Shown: positions 26,423-36,002 of the stretch, in pieces
Layout: every line of letters begins with the position of its first letter
Numbering within the stretch: position 1 is the stretch's first letter
Source: Legionellaceae bacterium
Lineage (GTDB): Bacteria > Pseudomonadota > Gammaproteobacteria > Legionellales > Legionellaceae
DNA length: 64,000 nucleotides
Assembly: GCA_029212505.1 (NCBI GenBank)
Contig: JARGOS010000004.1
Span: 89,109-153,108 of the forward strand
Reading direction: 5' to 3'
Made by a program: the position numbers and the translations under genes
Notes under the pieces: model-generated
What the model was told of the DNA's origin: nothing
Databases searched by the model: none
The model's input: only the letters and a program-made list of their open reading frames with translations

Positions 26423-28645
26423 ATGGTTAAAGTCAGGGAAGGTATTGCATTATTATCCGATGGCAGCATCGATGTTCAAAAATGGCTTCAGCACCTGGGT
26501 AATCGTGGCTATTTTCAGAATATGGAAAAAGTTCGTAGCGCGTGTGGTTTAACGCAGCTTGCGGGGCAAGATCATGTGACTGAAGCCGGTATTTCCTGCT
26601 TGCAACAAGGCTTGGCCATGGCCGATGTTTTGGCTGATTTAGAAGTCGGTCAAGATACCCTCGCAGCGGCCATTTTGTTTGAAAGTGTGCATTACGCCGA
26701 ATTGTCCGTAGATGATATCGAAGAGCAGCTAGGAAAAGAGGTCGCGCGGCTTGTGCGTGGTGTGGATCGGATGAATGCACTTTCGAGCTTTCAGTCGATG
26801 ACAGAAAAATCGGCCCAAAATAAACACCAGTTAGATAATATCAGAAAAATGCTGCTCGCCATGGTGGATGATGTGCGTGTGGTGCTCATTAAGCTTGCTG
26901 AACGTTTATGTGTGATACGTGCAGCGAACCATATGCCCGAAAAGCAACGCACGCATTTGGCCATGGAAATCATGGAGATTTATGCGCCTTTAGCTAATCG
27001 TTTAGGTATTGGTGCGATTAAATGGGAAATGGAAGATTTAGCCTTTCGTTACTTACATCCGAAAGAGTATAAGGCGATAGCAGCAGGTTTAAAAACTAAA
27101 CGACTTGAACGTGATCGTTATGTCGATTGGTTGGTTAAAGAGCTTAATATTCAGCTCGCTAGCTTGAACATAGAGCATTCGGCGGTGTATGGTCGGTCGA
27201 AGCATATTCATAGTATTTATCGTAAAATGATGCGAAAAAACGTCGCGCTTCAAGAAATTTATGATGCAACAGCGGTTCGTGTATTGGTCGAAACGACCGA
27301 GCAATGTTATGAAGTTTTAGCCTGCGTTCATGTGCTATGGAAGCAAATCCCCAGTGAATTTGATGATTATATCGCCAATACAAAACCAAACGGTTATCAA
27401 TCGCTGCATACAGCAGTTGAAGGGCCCGAAGGGCAAATTTTTGAAGTTCAAATTCGTACGTTCCAAATGCACGAACAAGCTGAAATGGGTGTTGCGGCGC
27501 ATTGGAAATATAAAGAAGCGCCCGGTCAATTGGTGCAAGAATCACATGAACGTAAAATAGAATGGCTACGCGAAGTTTTGGCATGGCACCGTGAAATGGC
27601 GGTAAGCCAGGGTATATCTGAATCGATTAATGCTGAGTTTTTAGATGATCGCGTGTACGTATTTACACCCGACGGGGATATCTTAGATTTACCTCAAGGG
27701 GTCACACCGCTTGATTTTGCTTATCAAGTTCATAGTGATATTGGTCACCGATGCCGAGGGGCCAAAGTCAACGGGCATATTGTGCCGCTCACGTACTTAT
27801 TAAAAACCGGGGATAAAGTTGAAATCTTAACCGGGAAAGCGTTGCGGCCATCGCGTGACTGGATTAATCCACATTTGGGCTATTTAAAAACACCGCGAGC
27901 CAAAGCCAAAGTGCTGCATTGGTTTAAAATGCAGGATTATGAAGAGCATCGGCTTGCAGGCCAAGACATGCTTGCTAAAGAGATAAAAGCTTTGGGTATA
28001 CGCTCTGAGCGTTTAAATGAAGTTTTGCCAGCGTTTAATTTAAAGCATCTTGATGATTTACGTGCAGCATTGGGTCGGGGTGATTTAAAACTTTCTCAAA
28101 TCATCGCTCGCTTAAAACCATCGCCCGAGACACTGCCTGAACCATCCATGGAGCGTATGATTAAGTTGCCACCGAAGCGTAGCGACTTGGCTTCCGATGA
28201 CCTACATGTTGAGGGGGTGGGTAATTTACTGACGCATATGGCGCGTTGTTGCCAGCCCGTGCCGGGCGATCCGGTCCTGGGTTACGTAACCATTGGACGA
28301 GGTGTCTCGGTGCATCGACAAGATTGCGTGAATGTATTAAATGCAGGTGAAAAACAAAAACAGCGTTTTTTAGATGTGACGTGGGGTAGTGCAACATCAG
28401 AACGTTACGCGGTTGATGTGTTGATTCGCGCGTTTGATAGACAAGGGCTTCATCGCGATATTACGGCGCTGTTAGCGAATGAAAAAGCGTATCTTTTTGC
28501 ATTGCAAACGCAATTGCATAAAAAAGAAAATATGACCCATCTAACCCTTACTGTTGAAGTGGCGAGTTTGACTGATTTATCTAGCCTATTAGGGAAGTTG
28601 GAGCAGATTCCAAATGTTCTTGAGGCACGACGTCAGGTGGCGTAG
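26423..28645 (+). CDS. relA: (p)ppGpp synthetase RelA
   Basis: A 740-residue stringent-response synthetase. The N-terminal pseudo-hydrolase domain has FESVHYAEL where SpoT has the catalytic His-Asp, so it should not degrade ppGpp. The synthetase domain carries YGRSKHIHSIYRKM, EFDDYIANTKPNGYQSLHT and VQIRTFQMHEQAE. A TGS domain (VYVFTPDGDILDLPQG) follows, then a zinc-finger region with HMARCCQPVPGD and a C-terminal ACT domain. RelA senses uncharged tRNA on ribosomes. In Legionella relatives it feeds the same transmissive-phase switch as LetS. Confidence 0.96.
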   Translation: MVKVREGIALLSDGSIDVQKWLQHLGNRGYFQNMEKVRSACGLTQLAGQDHVTEAGISCLQQGLAMADVLADLEVGQDTLAAAILFESVHYAELSVDDIEEQLGKEVARLVRGVDRMNALSSFQSMTEKSAQNKHQLDNIRKMLLAMVDDVRVVLIKLAERLCVIRAANHMPEKQRTHLAMEIMEIYAPLANRLGIGAIKWEMEDLAFRYLHPKEYKAIAAGLKTKRLERDRYVDWLVKELNIQLASLNIEHSAVYGRSKHIHSIYRKMMRKNVALQEIYDATAVRVLVETTEQCYEVLACVHVLWKQIPSEFDDYIANTKPNGYQSLHTAVEGPEGQIFEVQIRTFQMHEQAEMGVAAHWKYKEAPGQLVQESHERKIEWLREVLAWHREMAVSQGISESINAEFLDDRVYVFTPDGDILDLPQGVTPLDFAYQVHSDIGHRCRGAKVNGHIVPLTYLLKTGDKVEILTGKALRPSRDWINPHLGYLKTPRAKAKVLHWFKMQDYEEHRLAGQDMLAKEIKALGIRSERLNEVLPAFNLKHLDDLRAALGRGDLKLSQIIARLKPSPETLPEPSMERMIKLPPKRSDLASDDLHVEGVGNLLTHMARCCQPVPGDPVLGYVTIGRGVSVHRQDCVNVLNAGEKQKQRFLDVTWGSATSERYAVDVLIRAFDRQGLHRDITALLANEKAYLFALQTQLHKKENMTHLTLTVEVASLTDLSSLLGKLEQIPNVLEARRQVA

Positions 28646-28672
28646 GGGCAAATAACCCAAAAGGACGTGAGT

Positions 28673-29728
28673 ATGGTCATCAATCCGAAACGAAGGTATT
28701 TAAGCCTAGATATTTTAAAAGGGATAGGGGTCTTGTACCTTGTCTTTCTTCATCAAATTGTCTGGATGTTTATTTATGATGACAGTGGCAAGCTTATTTT
28801 CGAGCAAGCTTATTCATTTGTTCATGCTTTCTGCCATAGTGCTTTGGGTATGCTGGGGTTGCAAGTGCCTTTGTTGGCAGGGGTCACGTTTTTTCTTGAT
28901 TGTCGTTCAAGGCATCGAGCTTGGAAATATGTAAGCACACGCGCATGTTTATTTATAGCGCTTGGATTTTTACTCAATTATTCAACCTGGGGCTTTTCCA
29001 AGAGTTTTGAAATTGAGGATATTTTTGATTGGGACGTTCTGGGTTTTATTGGTTTGTGCATGCTGCTCACCTACCCTGTACTTAAGTACTGTGATGATAA
29101 ACGTGCCTTAGGTCTACTGTTTGGTATTGGCGTGGTTACGCTGGTTTTGTCTGATGCTTATATTTTTCCTCAATGGCAAGATGATTATCTATATTATGTG
29201 ATGATAGGTGATGCTCAGGGTGAGAATTATTGGCCGTTATGCCCTTGGTTTTCACTTTTTGTTTGGGGAATTTGTATTGGAAAAATATTGACATTGCAGC
29301 ATGATAAATACCGCCTAGGTTTAGCTTGCGCAGGAGTTGTTATGATGGTCGTGTCAATTTTATCAGGTCATTTTTTTCCTCCGGTGGATATTAAAAATAT
29401 TTGGGGAGCTGCTTTATTTAAACCTCATCCACTTTTTATTGTGGGCATTCTTGGCTTTAGTTCGGTCTTAATTCCACTATTAGATATGTATCTAGAGCAC
29501 CGCGTTTCGCTCCAGAAAAAATTAGAAAAATTGTTTTGGGTACATATAGGCCGTGGGGGCGGTACGTTATGGGTGTATATGTTGACCATTTTTGTGGGCT
29601 ATCATTTGACGTCAGCTATCCAATATCATATAAATTTAACCTATCATAGTAGTTTATGGGTTTTAGCGGGTCTTATTTGTATTCAACTTGGCATGGCTGG
29701 AGCCGTTGGATGGTGGAAACAACAATAA
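28673..29728 (+). CDS. DUF1624-like multi-pass membrane protein (acyltransferase-like)
   Basis: A 351-residue integral membrane protein with about nine to ten hydrophobic segments. Its N-terminus, RRYLSLDILKGIGVLYLVF, is the typical first helix of DUF1624 and heparan-alpha-glucosaminide N-acetyltransferase-like proteins, and PLCPWFSLFVWGICIGK fits the P-W-x-G segment of that family. The acyl-group substrate is unknown. I chose the ATG at 28673, which has AAGGAC seven bases upstream, rather than the GTG at 28667. It follows relA by 27 nt. Confidence 0.72.
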   Translation: MVINPKRRYLSLDILKGIGVLYLVFLHQIVWMFIYDDSGKLIFEQAYSFVHAFCHSALGMLGLQVPLLAGVTFFLDCRSRHRAWKYVSTRACLFIALGFLLNYSTWGFSKSFEIEDIFDWDVLGFIGLCMLLTYPVLKYCDDKRALGLLFGIGVVTLVLSDAYIFPQWQDDYLYYVMIGDAQGENYWPLCPWFSLFVWGICIGKILTLQHDKYRLGLACAGVVMMVVSILSGHFFPPVDIKNIWGAALFKPHPLFIVGILGFSSVLIPLLDMYLEHRVSLQKKLEKLFWVHIGRGGGTLWVYMLTIFVGYHLTSAIQYHINLTYHSSLWVLAGLICIQLGMAGAVGWWKQQ

Positions 29729-29823
29729 TATTAATAAACTATTAATAAACCAATTCGCGTAAATTTTATATGTTTTGTACTATGCTATAGATAATAATAA
29801 ATTTTAAGAAGCAACGTATATCT

Positions 29824-31506
29824 ATGAAATTTTTTGTTTCGCTTAGCTCAAAGACAGCGTTATTCTCATCGATCATGGTGTTTGTTGCGACATCTATGAT
29901 AGCAATCATTGTTTTTTATTCAAGCAAAGCTTTTTTTCTTGAAAGTTCGATCGATAGCTTAAGCAGTGAAGCTACTTTATTGAGTGTAGAAATCCAAAAC
30001 TCGTTCGAACGTGTTACAAAAGATTTATTTTTTCTAGCGAATACGCCACCGATACAAGGCATTGTTCGAAGTTATAAAAATAACGGGGTTGATGTTGAAG
30101 ATGCGTCCAATCTTGAAGGTTGGAAAAAACGATTATCGGTAATTTTTCGTTCGATGTTAGAAGTCAATCCAAATTATACCCAACTGCGTTATATAGGTAT
30201 AGCTGATGAGGGCAAGGAGATCGTTCGGCTCGATCGAAGTAGATACAATATTTATAAAATAAACGATCGTAGTTTGCAAAAAAAAGCGAGTCGACCTTAT
30301 TTTAAAAAAGGTATTCAGGTAGCACAAGGTAGTATTATATTTTCTGATGTAACCTACAATCGAGAGAATGGAAAACTGCAATACCCTCTAGTACCAACAC
30401 TGCGAGTATTAAAATCAATTTATGATGATTCAACCGGCCGTGTCTTCGGGTTGTTGGTGATTAATTTAAATTACGAGCAGTTTTTAAGGCGTATTTTATT
30501 GAATTCTCTCAGTGAACATAATCTTATTCTTTATAATTCACAAGGGGATTTTTTTGAATACAACAGCGAATATAAAACGTTAAAATTTACAAAGTCTGAC
30601 GATGTCAATCAAGCCGGAAAAACACGCTCAATCGATACTATGATTGCTGGCTTAAAAAAAGATCGTGATAAAGTCTCCGTATCTCGTTCGATTTATCTCA
30701 TGAAAGGCACAAATCAAAAGGTGCTGACACTTATGATTGCCATCAATAAAAGTGAGTTATTTAAATATGATAAAGTGATTATTAATAATATTATCATGCT
30801 GATTTTTATTATTTCTGTGATTGCAATAGGATTAACTTTCTTTTTCTCAAGATGGTTGATGAGAAATTTAAGAAATATGACCGTTTTGATTCAAAGCAGC
30901 AAAGTGAATCATAAGCACGATGAATTTCCGACGCAATTACATGATGAGGTCGGGGTGCTTGCACGCGCATTTTTGAAAAAAACAAAATTACTGAATAAGC
31001 TCGCACTCTATGATAACTTAACGGGGTTACCTAATCGTAAAAATCTCATGGATTATTTGAAAAAAGCACTCCAACGGGCCAAAAGAAATAAAACGCTGCT
31101 TGCGGTGTGTTTTGTTGATTTAAATAATTTTAAACAGGTGAATGATACCTACGGTCATGATTACGGTGATGAATTGCTGGTTAAATTCAGTAGAAAAATG
31201 AAGTCTGCTGCACGAGCGAGCGATTTTATTGGGCGTTTAGGCGGTGATGAATTTGTGATAGTCATCGAAAACATAAAAAGTTTAGAAGATCTTGCCGCAT
31301 GTGAAGCACGCTACGCTAAGTACTTACATTATCAATATCATATTAAAGATGTTTCATTTGACTTATCGGTGAGCATTGGGGTTTCGCTTTATCCTACGCA
31401 TGCGACCCACGTGAATGAACTCATCAAGCACGCCGATGCCGCGATGTACCAAGGTAAAGGATTAAAATCAAGGGCGTGGCGTATATTTAAGCCTAAAGCA
31501 CACTAA
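29824..31506 (+). CDS. Membrane diguanylate cyclase with periplasmic sensor
   Basis: A 560-residue signalling protein. The first membrane helix (about 12-34) is followed by a periplasmic sensor of about 280 residues containing VNPNYTQLRYIGIADEGKEI, which resembles a double-Cache fold. A second helix (about 320-341) and a HAMP-like linker lead to the GGDEF domain (about 390-555). The active motif GGDEF (473-477) is intact and an RxxD inhibitory site (RASD, 464-467) lies five residues upstream, so product feedback by c-di-GMP is expected. No EAL domain is present. It makes c-di-GMP from GTP at the inner membrane. Confidence 0.92.
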   Translation: MKFFVSLSSKTALFSSIMVFVATSMIAIIVFYSSKAFFLESSIDSLSSEATLLSVEIQNSFERVTKDLFFLANTPPIQGIVRSYKNNGVDVEDASNLEGWKKRLSVIFRSMLEVNPNYTQLRYIGIADEGKEIVRLDRSRYNIYKINDRSLQKKASRPYFKKGIQVAQGSIIFSDVTYNRENGKLQYPLVPTLRVLKSIYDDSTGRVFGLLVINLNYEQFLRRILLNSLSEHNLILYNSQGDFFEYNSEYKTLKFTKSDDVNQAGKTRSIDTMIAGLKKDRDKVSVSRSIYLMKGTNQKVLTLMIAINKSELFKYDKVIINNIIMLIFIISVIAIGLTFFFSRWLMRNLRNMTVLIQSSKVNHKHDEFPTQLHDEVGVLARAFLKKTKLLNKLALYDNLTGLPNRKNLMDYLKKALQRAKRNKTLLAVCFVDLNNFKQVNDTYGHDYGDELLVKFSRKMKSAARASDFIGRLGGDEFVIVIENIKSLEDLAACEARYAKYLHYQYHIKDVSFDLSVSIGVSLYPTHATHVNELIKHADAAMYQGKGLKSRAWRIFKPKAH

Positions 31507-31603
31507 GATTTGACTTGATTGTTTAAATCAGCGTAAAACCACTTCTTTTGCCAAGAAGCATAAGCTAAGATAGATGATTAAGATAAATTACGGATTGTAA
31601 ATC

Positions 31604-32200
31604 ATGTTGCGACGTTATACTTTATTTACGGTTGTGTTATTACCATTGCTGTGTTCAAGTCTGTCTTCTTATGCAGCGTCATCTCAGAATGATGCTTATC
31701 GAGATTTTTGGTATCCCCTCGATCATGGTATGCGTCTCAGCTATTGTTCTGAAGATCACAACGTTTGCGGCTTAGAATTGGCATCCAAATATTGTCGTTT
31801 AATGGGGTATGAGAAAGCCTCGAAAGCGAGAATTGATCATAATGTGGGGTTAACACGCTATCCCGCTTCACCGAATCAGTGCAAAGGCTGGCGTTGTGAT
31901 GGGTTTATGTTTATTTCGTGTGAAGAAAGTGTAAAAAAAGCGAAGACACCTGTATATGTGTATCGTTCGAACGATTTTGTACTGCCTCGTTTCAAAAATT
32001 ACCGTGTGGATTGGTGCTATAAGAACCAAAGCGGTTGTGGAAAGCGCGCTGCCAATGCATTTTGTCGCCAGCAAGGTTATCGACGTGCGACAGCTTATGA
32101 TAAGCAAGCCAACTTACCAGCAACTCAGACCATAGGTGATCAGGAGCTATGCTTCGGAAAAACATGCGATGGGTTTAGCCACATCACATGTTTCCGATAA
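31604..32200 (+). CDS. Secreted protein with two Cys-rich repeats
   Basis: A 198-residue exported protein. The signal peptide covers about residues 1-24 (ending SSYAAS). The mature chain holds two copies of a module of about 65 residues. The first runs from RLSYCSEDHNVCG through LASKYCRLMGYEKA to RCDGFMFISCEE. The second runs from RVDWCYKNQSGCG through AANAFCRQQGYRRA to TCDGFSHITCFR. Each has five or six Cys at equivalent positions, so each module probably forms its own disulfides. The pattern C...CG...A..FC...GY..A...C...CDGF..I.C is one I have seen in secreted proteins of unknown function. Confidence 0.8.
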   Translation: MLRRYTLFTVVLLPLLCSSLSSYAASSQNDAYRDFWYPLDHGMRLSYCSEDHNVCGLELASKYCRLMGYEKASKARIDHNVGLTRYPASPNQCKGWRCDGFMFISCEESVKKAKTPVYVYRSNDFVLPRFKNYRVDWCYKNQSGCGKRAANAFCRQQGYRRATAYDKQANLPATQTIGDQELCFGKTCDGFSHITCFR

Positions 32201-32205
32201 AGCGC

Positions 32206-32397
32206 TTATTTATCTTCTTTCTTTTTAGCCGCAGCTTTAGGGGCTTTTGCTTTAGCCTTAGGCGCGGCGGCTTTTTTGTGCTTAGCTTTATATTCATCAG
32301 CAATTTCGCAAACACTTTTTTTAACATCTTTAAAAAGTTTGCCTGCCATGTTGCCAATTTCGCTTAGATCAGGAATCTTTGATTTTAAGTCGCTCAT
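32206..32397 (-). CDS. Histone-H1-like Lys/Ala-rich small protein
   Basis: A 63-residue protein. An N-terminal helical part (SDLKSKIPDLSEIGNMAGKL) is followed by a tail made almost wholly of Lys, Ala and Pro (KKAAAPKAKAKAPKAAAKKK). Such tails resemble the histone-H1-like proteins of Coxiella and Chlamydia that condense the nucleoid in dormant forms. The N-terminal part does not look like those proteins, so the role is uncertain. Consecutive ATGs occur at 32400 and 32397; the second has GGAG at a better distance. It is convergent with the Cys-repeat gene. Confidence 0.7.
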   Translation of the reverse strand: MSDLKSKIPDLSEIGNMAGKLFKDVKKSVCEIADEYKAKHKKAAAPKAKAKAPKAAAKKKEDK

Positions 32398-32517
32398 CAT
32401 GTGCTCCAGTTAGTGATAGTGCTCTTGAATTACTGAGTACGATAGTTCTAGTATAGCTTATTAAATTACGTTTGCTTCATATGTTAGAATGCCTTATTTT
32501 TTCAAAAGGATCCATCC

Positions 32518-33369
32518 ATGAATACCATGAATAATCAAAATGAGGGTTATGGTGAATTAGGGCAATCAACATCTTATGATGTTGATTATAATCCCGGACG
32601 CTTGTTTCCGATAGCGCGTGGCCCTAAATGGCAGGAGCTTGGCTTAAATCCTGATGCGTTACCTTTTGTTGGGTTTGATACCTGGAATCATTATGAAGTG
32701 TCGTGGCTTAATTCAAGAGGTAAACCGTGCGTTGCCACAGCGAGCATAACGTATGATTGTCGTTCTCCCAATTTAATCGAATCTAAATCGCTTAAGCTGT
32801 ATTTTAACTCGCTAAATCAAACCGTATTTGCATCGGTGGCTGCTGTAGAGGCACGCATTACTGAAGATTTAGCCGTGTGCTTACAAAGTCAAGTGGTTGT
32901 GAAAATTTTGCCATCTCAGGGCTGGCGTGTGTTTGAGGTTCAACCGCGTTTTGATGGTATATGTGTGGATGATTTAGATATTGCGTGCTCGGTGTATGAT
33001 GTGGATCCAAATTTACTTGAAGCAGAAGATGACGTGGTAGAAGAGGTCTTATGCTCTGATTTACTGCGTTCTAATTGCCCGGTGACCAATCAGCCGGATT
33101 GGGGGAGCGTGAAAGTATCTTATCGCGGGCCACGTATTTCGCCTGAAAGCTTTTTAAAATATATTGTATCGTTCAGAAATCACCAGGGCTTTCATGAGCA
33201 ATGCATTGAGCAAATTTTTGTGGATATCATGGCGCAGTGCAAACCTGAGCATTTAACCGTGTACGGGCGCTATACGCGGCGTGGTGGGCTGGATATTAAT
33301 CCGTACCGTACGTCGGGGCCTTTGATTGAGAACGCTTTAGATTTGAATGTGGGTTTAATGCGGCAGTGA
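32518..33369 (+). CDS. queF: NADPH-dependent 7-cyano-7-deazaguanine reductase
   Basis: A 283-residue long-form (YqcD-type) QueF that reduces preQ0 to preQ1 in queuosine synthesis for tRNA. The N-terminal half contains the substrate motif NLIESKSLKLYFNSLNQ and the C-terminal half contains SNCPVTNQPDWGSVKVSY with the catalytic Cys, then SFRNHQGFHEQC. Two start ATGs lie close together (32518 and 32527), and AAAGGATCC precedes the first. No other queuosine genes are nearby. Confidence 0.95.
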   Translation: MNTMNNQNEGYGELGQSTSYDVDYNPGRLFPIARGPKWQELGLNPDALPFVGFDTWNHYEVSWLNSRGKPCVATASITYDCRSPNLIESKSLKLYFNSLNQTVFASVAAVEARITEDLAVCLQSQVVVKILPSQGWRVFEVQPRFDGICVDDLDIACSVYDVDPNLLEAEDDVVEEVLCSDLLRSNCPVTNQPDWGSVKVSYRGPRISPESFLKYIVSFRNHQGFHEQCIEQIFVDIMAQCKPEHLTVYGRYTRRGGLDINPYRTSGPLIENALDLNVGLMRQ

Positions 33370-33449
33370 TAAAAATAATAGGCTATGTGACTTGATTCCG
33401 GCGCGTCATAAACTAAACTTTGTATTATGAATGGAGATGAGAGAATAAA

Positions 33450-34172
33450 ATGAATAATTCACACGCACTCAACGCGAATGATACCGGTATGACATTATTG
33501 CACTTTGCAGCTATGCGTGGAGATAAAGAAAGAGTTCAGGCATTGTTGGCCAAAGGTGCTAATCCTAATCTGCTGAACAATGCAGGTGAGCCGCCTTTGT
33601 TTGCTGTGTTAAGGCTTTCGATGATGGCCGGGCCAGAAGTTATTCCGGAGCGTGAGGCAATTTTTAATGTGTTATGGGATGTCACGGCCCCAGAAATACG
33701 CACCGGCCAAGATAAACAAGGTGCGACGGTATTGCATTTGATGGCCGCCAATGGTTTTGATGGTTTAATGTGTGAAGTATTAGAAAAGGAGCCAGGGCTT
33801 GCTGCAAAACATAAGTTATACAATGCGCGTGAATATCCTATTCATACAGCGATTATCAACGGTGATCTAGCGGCGGCAAAAACATTGTTTGATTTAGATC
33901 CCGCGACGCCTACGTACATGAACAGTACCGAACAGTTACCGCTTCATCTTGCCGCTCAATCCAGCAATAAAGAAATGCTCGAGTTTTGTTGTGCTAAGCA
34001 TATCGATGAGATTGATAAGCCTGATCGAGATGGGAGAACCCCGCTTGGCTTGTTAAGAGGTCGTATGGACTTAACGGAGCAGGAGCAAAAAGATTATGAG
34101 GTGTGTTTGCTTGCTCAAGGTGCACAACAAGAGCAAATAAATTCACGACGTACTTCTCGTGTGGAGTTTTAA
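33450..34172 (+). CDS. Ankyrin-repeat protein
   Basis: A 240-residue protein made of four to five ankyrin repeats. The clearest are GMTLLHFAAMRGDKERVQAL with the KGANPN turn, GATVLHLMAANGFDGLM, EYPIHTAIINGDLAAAKTL, and QLPLHLAAQSSNKEML followed by DRDGRTPLGLLRG. Ankyrin repeats bind other proteins, and in Legionella and Coxiella many ankyrin proteins are Dot/Icm effectors. No catalytic domain or signal peptide is attached. A ribosome site GGAGATGAGAG precedes the ATG. The kinase-like gene begins 27 nt downstream, so the two are probably co-transcribed. Confidence 0.87.
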   Translation: MNNSHALNANDTGMTLLHFAAMRGDKERVQALLAKGANPNLLNNAGEPPLFAVLRLSMMAGPEVIPEREAIFNVLWDVTAPEIRTGQDKQGATVLHLMAANGFDGLMCEVLEKEPGLAAKHKLYNAREYPIHTAIINGDLAAAKTLFDLDPATPTYMNSTEQLPLHLAAQSSNKEMLEFCCAKHIDEIDKPDRDGRTPLGLLRGRMDLTEQEQKDYEVCLLAQGAQQEQINSRRTSRVEF

Positions 34173-34199
34173 GATGAGGTAATCAAGAGGATCTAAATC

Positions 34200-35972
34200 A
34201 TGACTTTGACACGTGTTTTAGATGTACCCGTGAATCGAGAAAGAAAGCAGGCTGATGCTGCCCTAATCGCAGAAATCAATGCAAAGCTTTTCGATATTAA
34301 TCAAGCGATTGCGCAGTATGATCATGTCAACGATGCGTATGACCAAAGTACCAGGCTTTTTTCTCTCGAAGAAGAAATACACGCATTATTAGAGCGTATA
34401 CAAGCTTTACAACTTGGACCTTCTCAAGCATATATTTTACAGCATGTTCAAGCTGTTCATCGGTTCTTATCTCAAGAAATCGAAAGCGATTTTCAAGTTT
34501 TGATCTCGGGAAATGATCTTACGGGAGGAGTGCGAACGACACCGAGTGAATGGCATGTAGAGCCTCTGCCCGAGTTAAGTCTTGAGTTAGATCGCTTTGT
34601 TCTTAATAAAAAAGGAGCGCAGACGCTTCAAACCAACGTAAATAACGCGGTTCGAGCGATTAATTATTATATTGATCTTTATCAGCATGAAGGTGTATCA
34701 GACAAATCTAAAACACTCGCAGTGATTAATCGCAAGATGAATACGTTGATTCATACTACGTCTAACTCGTCCAATCCAGTACTCAAAGGTAAGGTGAGAG
34801 CGTTTAGAAAGCACTTAAAAAATATTTTTTCAGAAACGCAAGCAAAGCAAGAAATTTTAGAGGCAAAATCTCCGACAACACTGGCTGCTTTTATACGTAA
34901 CATGTCGCAACCTGAAGTGCACATATTTACAGAGATTCTTATGCGTACGAATAATACGGTTCAGCTGAAAAATAAACTTAAAAGCTTTTATCCAGCACAC
35001 CACGCAAGCAAAAAAGCGTTTGATGCGTATCTGGATACGCATCATATTGAAATGCTGCACACCGGAAATTCTAAAAATTTTACCGTTCATAAGCTAGGCA
35101 CAACAGAAACCAAGGTTCTAAAAGTTGAATACCTTAGTCGACGTGGTAACGCCGCTGAAGTGAAACTACGGGATTGTGATGCGTTAGCTGGGGTTTTTAC
35201 ATTGCATTCTGTTCAAAAAAAAGCGGTATATTATCATCCTAAATTACAAAAAAAAGTGTCAGGAAACTTGGTGGTCACCGAGTTTTGTACCGGAAACAAT
35301 GTAGAAGTACATGGACAAGACTTTAAAGACGATGATGAAGCTAGGCTGAAGGGTGCCGCGGATATTTTTACACAAATGTCAGATATTATTATTCACATAG
35401 AGGCTGCAGGATGTGCTTTTCCCGATATGAAAGCAACCAATTGGCTGGTAGACTCAAGCGGGAAGTTAAGGGTTGCCGATGGAAAATCCTTTATGTTCAC
35501 CGACGCATCAGGAAACATCAACGAAGGTGGTATGTGTACGCAGTTCATGAGCGCTCCAGAACAATTAGGGCATGATTGGTTTGGTATTTCCGCAGATAAA
35601 ATGCATGCTTATTTATTAGCAAAAAATTTATATCATTATTTAGTACGGGGAGATGAAAATTATTTATATGATGGCGAGCATTTAAAACTTGATGCTTCGG
35701 AGTTTGATTTTTCATTACCTATCTTCAAAACAAGCACGGGGCAAGCGTATCAAGCCTTAATTGAACGTACCATGAAAATTCACCCAGAAGATCGATTATC
35801 AGTTGGTGCATTTCAAGAAAGCATAAGCGCTATTCACGCAACGTATCAACAAGCAGAAACCGCGCAAGCGAGCATCCAGACGTCTCAAGATTACAAAAAA
35901 CGTGTACTGGAAACCCGTCAGGAAGGGAAGCCTGATGTAGGGCCAAGAGGTGATGAGACCTTTAAACCTTGA
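34200..35972 (+). CDS. Divergent protein-kinase-fold effector
   Basis: A 590-residue protein. Residues 1-270 are helical with no known domain. Residues 285-560 follow the eukaryotic-like kinase order: Lys308 in KVLKVEYL as the ATP-anchoring Lys, Glu320 as the likely partner, and then the catalytic loop CAFPDMKATNWLVD. In that loop Asp409, Lys411 and Asn414 match HRDLKxxN although His-Arg are lost. The metal site is VADGKSF (Asp427 for DFG), followed by MSAPEQLG (APE, Glu454) and DRLSV near the end. All catalytic acids and Lys survive, so it is probably active. It pairs with the ankyrin gene 27 nt upstream. Legionella LegK proteins are the nearest type I can name; substrate unknown. Confidence 0.75.
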   Translation: MTLTRVLDVPVNRERKQADAALIAEINAKLFDINQAIAQYDHVNDAYDQSTRLFSLEEEIHALLERIQALQLGPSQAYILQHVQAVHRFLSQEIESDFQVLISGNDLTGGVRTTPSEWHVEPLPELSLELDRFVLNKKGAQTLQTNVNNAVRAINYYIDLYQHEGVSDKSKTLAVINRKMNTLIHTTSNSSNPVLKGKVRAFRKHLKNIFSETQAKQEILEAKSPTTLAAFIRNMSQPEVHIFTEILMRTNNTVQLKNKLKSFYPAHHASKKAFDAYLDTHHIEMLHTGNSKNFTVHKLGTTETKVLKVEYLSRRGNAAEVKLRDCDALAGVFTLHSVQKKAVYYHPKLQKKVSGNLVVTEFCTGNNVEVHGQDFKDDDEARLKGAADIFTQMSDIIIHIEAAGCAFPDMKATNWLVDSSGKLRVADGKSFMFTDASGNINEGGMCTQFMSAPEQLGHDWFGISADKMHAYLLAKNLYHYLVRGDENYLYDGEHLKLDASEFDFSLPIFKTSTGQAYQALIERTMKIHPEDRLSVGAFQESISAIHATYQQAETAQASIQTSQDYKKRVLETRQEGKPDVGPRGDETFKP

Positions 35973-36002
35973 ATTTAGATTTTATTTAAACCAAAGTGTT
36001 GT

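Noticed and set aside
27159..27584. Minus-strand open frame of about 140 codons inside relA
   Set aside because: It lies opposite the conserved relA synthetase domain and has no ribosome site or recognisable motif.
26423..28645. RelA as a bifunctional synthetase-hydrolase
   Set aside because: The HD catalytic residues of the hydrolase domain are absent (FESVHYAEL), so it is the synthetase-only RelA type.
29731..29752. Short direct repeat TTAATAAAC upstream of the diguanylate cyclase
   Set aside because: Two copies in AT-rich DNA are expected by chance and suggest no binding site.
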